From an uncultured Parabacteroides sp. (lineage in GTDB: Bacteria; Bacteroidota; Bacteroidia; Bacteroidales; Tannerellaceae): a stretch of DNA of 64,000 bases. Positions within the stretch are counted from its first letter, which is position 1. Each line of letters starts with the position of its first letter. Position numbers and translations under genes: made by a program. The notes below the pieces were generated by a model. It did not search any database and was not told the origin of the DNA. It saw only the letters and a program-made list of their open reading frames with translations. This document shows positions 58,735-64,000 of this stretch, one piece after another. The DNA lies in assembly GCA_934718155.1 (NCBI GenBank), contig CAKUZF010000004.1, positions 1 to 64,000 of the forward strand, given 5' to 3'.

Positions 58735-59970
58735 TCAGCCCAAGAAGGAGATCAGCACGCCGGCAGCCACCGCCGAGCCAATCACACCCGAGATGTTGCT
58801 GGCCATGCAATACTGCAACACGTGGTTCTTCGGGTCGTATTTCAACGCGATCTCGTTAGCCACGCGCGAAGCCATCGGCACAGCACTCAGGCCCGTGGCT
58901 CCAATCAGCGGATTGATCTTCTTTGCCGTGAAGAGATTGAAGAGCTTCACGAAGAAGATGCCGCCCGCAATGGAGAGGGCAAACGCCAAGAAACCTCCAA
59001 TCACGATGCCGATAGTCGTCAGGTTCAAGAAGGCCTCGGCCGTCATGGTCGCACCAACCGACAGGCCCAAGAAAATCGTCGCCGCATTCATGATGCTGTT
59101 CGAAGCAGCATCGAACAGGCGGGAAGTGTTGGTTCCGACCTCCTTCACCAAGTTGCCAAACATCAGCATGCCAATCAAAGGCACCGCACTCGGCACGAAC
59201 AGGGCGACAACGGTTATTACCACGATCGGGAAGATGATCTTCAACACCGTGAGATTCTTGATCTCGATCTTCGAAGGATACTTCTTCTCCTGCTCCTTCA
59301 TGTTGATACTAAGCTCCTTCTTCGAACAAAGCAGCTTCACGACCAACGGAATGATGACCGGCACCAACGCCATGTAAGAATAGGCCGCAATGGCAATCGG
59401 ACCCAACAGGTGGGGGGCCAGCTTGATGGTCGTAAAGATTGCCGTAGGGCCATCCGCACCACCGATAATGCCCAAAGAGGCAGCCTCCTTCGGCGTGAAG
59501 CCCATCACGATCGCCACAAGCAAGACGGTGAAGATGCCCAACTGGGCCGCCGCACCGAAAATAGAGAGGCGCAGGTTGCGCAGCATGGGACCGAAGTCGG
59601 TCAGCGCGCCCACACCCATGAAGATGATGGGAGGCAGGAAGCCAGTCTTGATCAACATATAATAGATGAAGTTCATCAAGCCCAACTCGTGCGCGATGTC
59701 GTGAAGCGGCATCTCCCAGATATTCTTCATCACGCCATGCACGTTGATAAAGCCGTTCTCATCGGCCTGGATCACACCCATCTCGCCACCGGGGAAATTG
59801 GCCAGCAGCACGCCGAATGCGATCGGGATGAGCAGCAGCGGCTCGTATTGCTTCTTGATGCCTAAATAGAGCAGCAAGAAGGCAATGGCGTACATGATCA
59901 AGAACTGCGGTTCAGCAATGATGTTGCTGAACGCAGTCATCTCATATAGATTCTGAAATATCTCCTTCAT
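58735..59970 (-). CDS. oadB: sodium-pumping decarboxylase beta subunit
   Basis: A 411-residue inner-membrane protein with about nine to eleven membrane segments, the Na+-translocating subunit of the oxaloacetate/glutaconyl-CoA/methylmalonyl-CoA decarboxylase family. It removes CO2 from carboxybiotin and exports Na+. Conserved segments: PPIIFMGVGALTDFGPMLRNL, SLGIIGGADGPTAIFTT (key Asp), FLGLSVGATMTAEAFLNL and PLIGATGLSAVPMASRVAN. Its start overlaps the alpha-subunit stop by one base (TAATG). The symbol is by analogy because the acid substrate is not certain. Confidence 0.92.
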   Translation of the reverse strand: MKEIFQNLYEMTAFSNIIAEPQFLIMYAIAFLLLYLGIKKQYEPLLLIPIAFGVLLANFPGGEMGVIQADENGFINVHGVMKNIWEMPLHDIAHELGLMNFIYYMLIKTGFLPPIIFMGVGALTDFGPMLRNLRLSIFGAAAQLGIFTVLLVAIVMGFTPKEAASLGIIGGADGPTAIFTTIKLAPHLLGPIAIAAYSYMALVPVIIPLVVKLLCSKKELSINMKEQEKKYPSKIEIKNLTVLKIIFPIVVITVVALFVPSAVPLIGMLMFGNLVKEVGTNTSRLFDAASNSIMNAATIFLGLSVGATMTAEAFLNLTTIGIVIGGFLAFALSIAGGIFFVKLFNLFTAKKINPLIGATGLSAVPMASRVANEIALKYDPKNHVLQYCMASNISGVIGSAVAAGVLISFLG

Positions 59971-61871
59971 TACTGAATCGTCATTAACACATCATCCTCG
60001 GCTACGGCATCGCCCGACTGGAAACAGATCGCAGTGATTGTTCCAGCAAACTCCGCACGTACAGCGTTATAGGTCTTCATGGCTTCTACATAGCAGAGCA
60101 CATCGCCCTCTTTCACCACGTCGCCCACCTTCACCGGTGTGTCAGATGTATTCTTAATCATATAAAACTTACCCTCCAACGGCGAAAGCACCTCTTGGCC
60201 TGCGGCAGCGGGAGCTGCGGCGGGTGCCGGAGCGGCTGGTGCAGCTGGAGCCACAGGTGCAGCGGGTGCGGTAGCAGTTTCACCAAAAGCGACCGTCACA
60301 CGATAAGCCTGTCCATTCACATCGACGGTCATCACCTGCGGAGTGGTAGGCATAGCCAGCGTAACAGGGCCTGCCGGTGTAGCCACCTGGGGCTGCTCGG
60401 CTTGCGCCTTATCGGCCTTGCGCTTCGCCACATCGGCCGTAAACTCAACTTTCGCCTTGCCTGAACGATAAGCCTCATACTGAGCTGGGTGCATCGCATA
60501 CTCGAAGAGTTCCTCCTCGTCTTCGCCTACCTCCCAATGCTTCTCGTTCATCAGCTTGCGATACTTGTCCAAAGCGTCGGGGTAATTGTCTTGCGGGTTG
60601 CCCTCGAAGAACTGACGGCCCTCATTCTTGGCCTTCTCGATAATCTCAGGAGCCAACGGACCCGGCAGACGACCAGCCTTACCCAAGATCATGTCCCAAA
60701 TATCATCGGCAATCATGCTCCAACGAGCCTTTCCCTTCTCCATCTGCATCACGTTCATCAACGCCAAGTTCTTCACATACTGGCTAAACGGAGTAACCAA
60801 TGGAGGATAACCCACACGCGGCCATACATAAGCCACCTCATTGAACAGCTTGATCAACAGCTGATCTTGCGACATCAACGGGCGATTGTTCTTGACGTTG
60901 TTCTTGTTGATAGTCTCCAAGTTTTTCTCCAGGTCGGCCATCAAGCTGCCCATCATGCCACCCGGCAGACCCGGACCGATGAGCAAAGAGTTCATCAAGC
61001 GGTTCTTCGGACTGATATAGAAGCCCAAGAAGTCGTCCATAAACTCTTGGATCATAGCACGCACACGCATGTAAGCCTCCATATTGATCTCGGGCACGTC
61101 GAAGCCCGCATCTTTCAGCATGGCCTGTACGGTCAGCAAGTCGGCATGACCCGTACCCCACGACAGCGGCTCCATGCCGACATCAATATAATCGCAACCA
61201 GCCTCGCAAACCTCCAAGATTGAGGCGACATTGAAGCCAGGACCAGCATGGCTATGGTATTGAACCGGAATCTCGGGATATTTCTTCTTGATATTCGCAA
61301 CGATATTGCCCAAGGTGCGCGGACGGCCAATGCCGGCCATGTCTTTGATGCAAATCTCATCCGCACCCAGTTCGATCAGCTCATAGGCCATCTTCGTGTA
61401 ATACTCCACCGTATGTACCGGCGAGTGGGTGATGCACAACGAGCACTGCGAGATCATGCCCGCAGCCTTCGCATACTTGATAGAGGGAGCGATGTTGCGC
61501 ACATCGTTCAAACCGCAGAACGTACGGGCAATGTCGGTGCCTTGCGCCTTCTTGACCTTATAGAACAATTGGCGCACATCATCGGGCACAGGGCTCATGC
61601 GCAGGCCGTTCAGCGCACGATCCAACATGTGCGTCTGGATGCCCGTCTCGTGGAACGGCTTCGTCCACTCGCGAACCGCCTTATTCGGATTCTCACCAAA
61701 CAGCAAATTAACCTGCTCAAAGCCTCCGCCATTGGTTTCTACACGGGCAAAGCAGCCCATCTCAATAATGGCCGGAGCCACACGGGTAAGCTGATCGACC
61801 GTTGGGACATATTTACCGGCAGACTGCCACATGTCGCGGAAGACCAAGCTGAATTTTATAGCTTTCTTCAT
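59970..61871 (-). CDS. oadA: biotin-dependent carboxyltransferase, decarboxylase alpha subunit
   Basis: A 633-residue soluble subunit. The N-terminal HMGL-like TIM barrel (residues 1-290) carries LVFRDMWQSAG, CIKDMAGIGRP (catalytic Lys) and VQYHSHAGPGFNVAS (metal-binding His pair). The conserved carboxyltransferase domain follows (300-460: PGGMMGSLMADLEKN, VGYPPLVTPFSQYV). An Ala/Pro-rich linker (about 535-560) leads to the biotinyl domain with VEAMKTYN, Lys being the biotin site. It transfers CO2 from oxaloacetate or a related acid to biotin. One operon with the gamma and beta genes. Confidence 0.9.
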   Translation of the reverse strand: MKKAIKFSLVFRDMWQSAGKYVPTVDQLTRVAPAIIEMGCFARVETNGGGFEQVNLLFGENPNKAVREWTKPFHETGIQTHMLDRALNGLRMSPVPDDVRQLFYKVKKAQGTDIARTFCGLNDVRNIAPSIKYAKAAGMISQCSLCITHSPVHTVEYYTKMAYELIELGADEICIKDMAGIGRPRTLGNIVANIKKKYPEIPVQYHSHAGPGFNVASILEVCEAGCDYIDVGMEPLSWGTGHADLLTVQAMLKDAGFDVPEINMEAYMRVRAMIQEFMDDFLGFYISPKNRLMNSLLIGPGLPGGMMGSLMADLEKNLETINKNNVKNNRPLMSQDQLLIKLFNEVAYVWPRVGYPPLVTPFSQYVKNLALMNVMQMEKGKARWSMIADDIWDMILGKAGRLPGPLAPEIIEKAKNEGRQFFEGNPQDNYPDALDKYRKLMNEKHWEVGEDEEELFEYAMHPAQYEAYRSGKAKVEFTADVAKRKADKAQAEQPQVATPAGPVTLAMPTTPQVMTVDVNGQAYRVTVAFGETATAPAAPVAPAAPAAPAPAAAPAAAGQEVLSPLEGKFYMIKNTSDTPVKVGDVVKEGDVLCYVEAMKTYNAVRAEFAGTITAICFQSGDAVAEDDVLMTIQ

Positions 61872-61881
61872 AATTAACTTT

Positions 61882-62193
61882 TTATATTTTTTCGATCTTT
61901 ACTACTTTTCCTTTGCCGGCAGTCAGCACGCTGACAGCTGAGACAATCGCAGCCGCCTCCGTCGGAGCCATCGTCGGGACTGTCGCAGCGACGGGAGCCG
62001 CAACCGTTGCCACAGCGGGAGCCGCAGCGGCCGCTCTAACGGGAGCCGCCTTCTTCGCAACAACTTCCTCCGGCGCATACTTATTTACTAAAAGGATCAG
62101 ACCCTTTCCTAAATTTATCACAATCAAAAGGATCGCAAAAACGGTCAGCATTCCGACAACCATCAACAGAAGTCCTGTTTCTAAATTCTCCAT
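61882..62193 (-). CDS. oadG: sodium-pumping decarboxylase gamma subunit (OadG)
   Basis: A 103-residue protein. One membrane segment (about residues 7-35, LLLMVVGMLTVFAILLIVINLGKGLILLVN) is followed by a flexible Ala/Pro/Val-rich tail. This is the OadG/MmdD plan, in which the subunit ties the soluble alpha subunit to the membrane beta subunit. First gene of the gamma-alpha-beta operon, ten bases before the alpha gene. Confidence 0.85.
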   Translation of the reverse strand: MENLETGLLLMVVGMLTVFAILLIVINLGKGLILLVNKYAPEEVVAKKAAPVRAAAAAPAVATVAAPVAATVPTMAPTEAAAIVSAVSVLTAGKGKVVKIEKI

Positions 62194-62263
62194 ATTCTTT
62201 ACAAATGGTTACTAAAAACACAAAGAGACTGATTTAGAAAAACGTCCCCAATTAAAACAGTCG

Positions 62264-62292
62264 CAAAAATATAAAATAGTCAGCTATCCCAA
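62264..62292 (-). promoter_or_regulatory. promoter of the decarboxylase operon
   Basis: Minus strand TTG at 62292-62290, 18 bases, TATTTTTG at 62271-62264. The gap to the divergent TPR gene (62194-62470) holds nothing else I can identify beyond a TACCTTCG element at 62432-62439 that could serve the TPR gene. Confidence 0.55.
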
Positions 62293-62470
62293 TAGCCAAT
62301 TTAATTAAAAAATGAAAACAAGCGGCTCACGAAAAGCAATCTATGCGTTCACCGCCCCTTCAAGCCAAAAGAATAAGGATCCAAAGGATGGAAAGAACGA
62401 GAGAAATAAGTGCTTCCCAAAAGATTTTATGTACCTTCGCGCCTTGATTACAAATAAGTACAAAGCAAAC

Positions 62471-63424
62471 ATGGGAAACTTTTTCAAATCGCTGTTTTCC
62501 TTCTCATCTTCCGACAACAACAGCAAAGAGGGAGAGGCAACAGCTCAAGCAAAAAACGAAGAAAAGAACTTCGATATCCTTAAATTCGACGGCATGCGTG
62601 CCCACCAAATGGGCAAATTGGCCTACGCCATCAAGTGTTACACTGAGGCTCTCGCCATCAAATCAGACGCTGAGATCCTGAATCTTCTCGCATCGGCCTA
62701 TAGCGCCAAAGGCGATATGCCCAAGGCCGAAGACGCAATCAACCGCTTGATCGCACTCGACCCTTCGAACATGCAGAACCGCCTCGCGCGCGTACATATG
62801 TTATTTGCACAAGGTAAAGAGGCTGACGTCGTAACCGACTGCGACGCCATTATCGAGCAAGACCCCGAGAATGCCGCCGCCTACTTCATGCGGGGCAAGG
62901 CAAAGCGCATCTTGGGCGGCAAGCTGAACGCCGTGGCCGACCTGACAAAGGCCATCACGCTGCAACCCGATTTCGGTCCCGCCTTCCTGATGCGCTCAGA
63001 ACTGCTCCTGATGATGGGACAAGGCAAGGAGGCCCTCGACGACGCCAATCAAGCAGTCAAGCTGATGCCCGAGGAAGAGGTGGCCTATCTGCTGCGCGGA
63101 CGCCTGCACGGATACTGCAAGCAATGGGAGGCAGCGCAAGCCGACTTCGAGCAGGTTCAGGCGCTCAACCCCTTCAACGAGGAGGCGCAATGGCGAATCG
63201 GACAACTGCTGACCGAGCAGAACAAACTAGACGAGGCCTTGGCCTACTTCGACGAAATGATCGAAGAGGAGCCGAACCGAGCATGGGCCTACAGCGAGCG
63301 TGGCCGCATACGCAACCTCAAAGGCGACAAAGAGGGAGCCATGGCCGACCTGAAGAAGACCATCGAGCTCAACCCCAACGGCCCAGAGGCGCAGCGAATG
63401 AATGGCGAGCACAGCAATAAATAA
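62471..63424 (+). CDS. TPR-repeat protein
   Basis: A 317-residue protein from ATG 62471 (MGNFFKSLFSFSSSDNN). The frame is open 53 codons upstream, but that stretch crosses the likely promoter and has no domain. A charged linker is followed by six to seven tetratricopeptide repeats, each starting with a pattern such as AHQMGKLAYAIKCYTEALAIK, AAYFMRGKAKRILGGKLNAVADLTKAI and AWAYSERGRIRNLKGDKEGAMADLKKTIELNP. No signal peptide, so probably a cytosolic scaffold. Role unknown. Confidence 0.82.
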   Translation: MGNFFKSLFSFSSSDNNSKEGEATAQAKNEEKNFDILKFDGMRAHQMGKLAYAIKCYTEALAIKSDAEILNLLASAYSAKGDMPKAEDAINRLIALDPSNMQNRLARVHMLFAQGKEADVVTDCDAIIEQDPENAAAYFMRGKAKRILGGKLNAVADLTKAITLQPDFGPAFLMRSELLLMMGQGKEALDDANQAVKLMPEEEVAYLLRGRLHGYCKQWEAAQADFEQVQALNPFNEEAQWRIGQLLTEQNKLDEALAYFDEMIEEEPNRAWAYSERGRIRNLKGDKEGAMADLKKTIELNPNGPEAQRMNGEHSNK

Positions 63425-63466
63425 CAAGGTCGCACACCTGTGGGCGCGCAAAAAGTGACGCAACCT

Positions 63467-63497
63467 TTTGTTTATTACAAAAAAGGAGCTATCTTTG
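63467..63497 (+). promoter_or_regulatory. promoter of rpmH
   Basis: TTTG at 63467-63470, exactly 19 bases, TATCTTTG at 63490-63497: a consensus Bacteroidetes promoter. Confidence 0.8.
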
Positions 63498-63544
63498 CAG
63501 CCCGAAACAGTATGCGAAATAATAAATAAAATCAAGATAGAAAA

Positions 63545-63697
63545 ATGAAGAGAACATTCCAACCTCACAACAGAAAGAGAAAGAACAAGCATGGCTTCCG
63601 TTCAAGAATGGCTACAGCTAATGGCCGTAGAGTATTAGCAGCTCGTCGTGCAAAGGGCAGAGCTAAATTGACAGTATCTGACGAGTACAACGGATAA
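63545..63697 (+). CDS. rpmH: 50S ribosomal protein L34
   Basis: A 50-residue, very basic protein beginning MKRTFQPHNRKRKNKHGFRS and continuing RMATANGRRVLAARRAKG, the near-invariant L34 sequence. It has a short acidic C-terminal extension (DEYNG). It is transcribed from its own consensus promoter and ended by a hairpin terminator. In many bacteria rpmH lies next to dnaA and the origin; no sign of either is seen in this window. Confidence 0.96.
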   Translation: MKRTFQPHNRKRKNKHGFRSRMATANGRRVLAARRAKGRAKLTVSDEYNG

Positions 63698-63720
63698 TCG
63701 CTCGTTCAAAAGATTTACTT

Positions 63721-63767
63721 AGAAAGTAAAGGTTTTTGTGAAGAAAGCCTTTACTTTCTTTGTTTAT
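63721..63767 (+). terminator. terminator of rpmH
   Basis: A 12-base perfect stem, AGAAAGTAAAGG (63721-63732) with its complement at 63748-63759, followed by TTGTTTAT. Confidence 0.8.
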
Positions 63768-63833
63768 AGGCCCCTCTTTGCCTATTCAGGCCTTAAATAG
63801 CGTTATTTCATTAGTCATTTGCTGTTTTTTTGT

Positions 63834-63841
63834 TACTTTTG
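63834..63841 (+). promoter_or_regulatory. -7 element of the last gene
   Basis: TACTTTTG, full match to TAnnTTTG, 26 bases before the start codon; the -33 region is T-rich without a clear TTTG at normal spacing. Confidence 0.45.
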
Positions 63842-63867
63842 GGACCATCTAAGAATGAACGCATAAA

Positions 63868-64000
63868 ATGAGTAGTTTTTTAGCGAGATTGATCAAACAC
63901 CCAATCGTCGTCAGTTTAATACTGATGATTGTCGTGACAGTCGGCCTATTCTATGGCGTCTTGTCATGGTTGAACACCTATACACGCCACAACCAAGCAG
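63868..64000 (+). CDS. probable PASTA-domain membrane protein, 5' part only
   Basis: The first 44 residues are visible before the window ends. A short cytoplasmic start (MSSFLARLIKHP) is followed by one membrane segment (residues 13-33) and then WLNTYTRHNQA. Bacteroidales PASTA-domain proteins have exactly this plan, with a Y-T-R-H segment leading into the first PASTA repeat, so that is the likely identity. The repeats themselves lie outside the window. Confidence 0.5.
   Translation, partial: MSSFLARLIKHPIVVSLILMIVVTVGLFYGVLSWLNTYTRHNQA

Noticed and set aside
63545..63697. rpmH as a marker of the replication origin
   Set aside because: No dnaA, rnpA or DnaA-box cluster is seen nearby, so the origin cannot be placed here.

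Overview
The window reads as a chromosomal segment of a GC-rich member of the Bacteroidales, probably near Tannerella/Parabacteroides/Porphyromonas. This rests on several things: Mfa/FimA-type fimbrillin lipoproteins, DUF3575 and DUF5119 fimbrial accessory genes, a type III glutamine synthetase, an S46 dipeptidyl peptidase, a DUF349 protein, a six-domain ribosomal protein S1, and repeated matches to the Bacteroidetes promoter (TTTG, about 19-21 bp, TAnnTTTG). The family-level placement is inference; no 16S gene is present.

Layout. 1-2.3 kb (minus): a capsule-synthesis-like glycosyltransferase cut by the window edge, a PepSY-like lipoprotein and an Rpn-type nuclease. 2.6-12.3 kb (minus): a fimbrial operon running Rrf2 regulator, DUF3575 protein, DUF5119 lipoprotein, two FimA/Mfa-size fimbrillins and two larger fimbrillin-like lipoproteins. 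12.5-13.8 kb: a tyrosine recombinase whose 3' end overlaps a 259-bp segment bounded by perfect 31-bp inverted repeats. The segment carries one good promoter that currently points away from the fimbrial operon. 13.8-15.3 kb: an 11-bp-periodic palindromic region, a membrane LytTR regulator with three upstream direct repeats, and a candidate small RNA. 15.3-25.4 kb: prs, mnmA, dipeptidyl peptidase III, a HEAT-repeat alkylation-repair-like protein, Fur, purA, a zinc metallopeptidase, hisS and a GyrI-GNAT fusion. 25.5-33.5 kb (plus): a tripartite RND efflux operon followed by a PII-like protein, an Old-Yellow-Enzyme family oxidoreductase and an SDR. 33.6-39.1 kb: rplY, pth, an S4 protein, rnhB, a HAD phosphatase and rpsA.

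39.2-47.6 kb (minus): glnN, then ruvB, a flippase, a DUF389 protein and a DPP7-type peptidase. 47.8-50.2 kb (plus): a ROK regulator with an N-acylglucosamine 2-epimerase. A tRNA-Arg(CCU) follows. 50.4-58.5 kb (minus): an acyltransferase, a TolB-like protein with a CxxCH motif, a DUF6057 membrane protein, an ATP-grasp-like protein and a DUF349 protein. 58.7-62.2 kb (minus): a sodium-pumping biotin decarboxylase (gamma, alpha, beta). The right end holds a TPR protein, rpmH and the start of a probable PASTA-domain protein.

Main message. The most notable system is at 2.6-13.8 kb: a recombinase beside an apparent promoter inverter that would switch the whole fimbrial operon, including its own Rrf2 regulator. 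Inversion would also replace the last part of the recombinase protein (381 versus 401 residues). A second distinctive feature is a family of 22-bp-phased repeats in two intergenic regions (35.3 kb and 52.0 kb), with a possible lone unit beside the recombinase.
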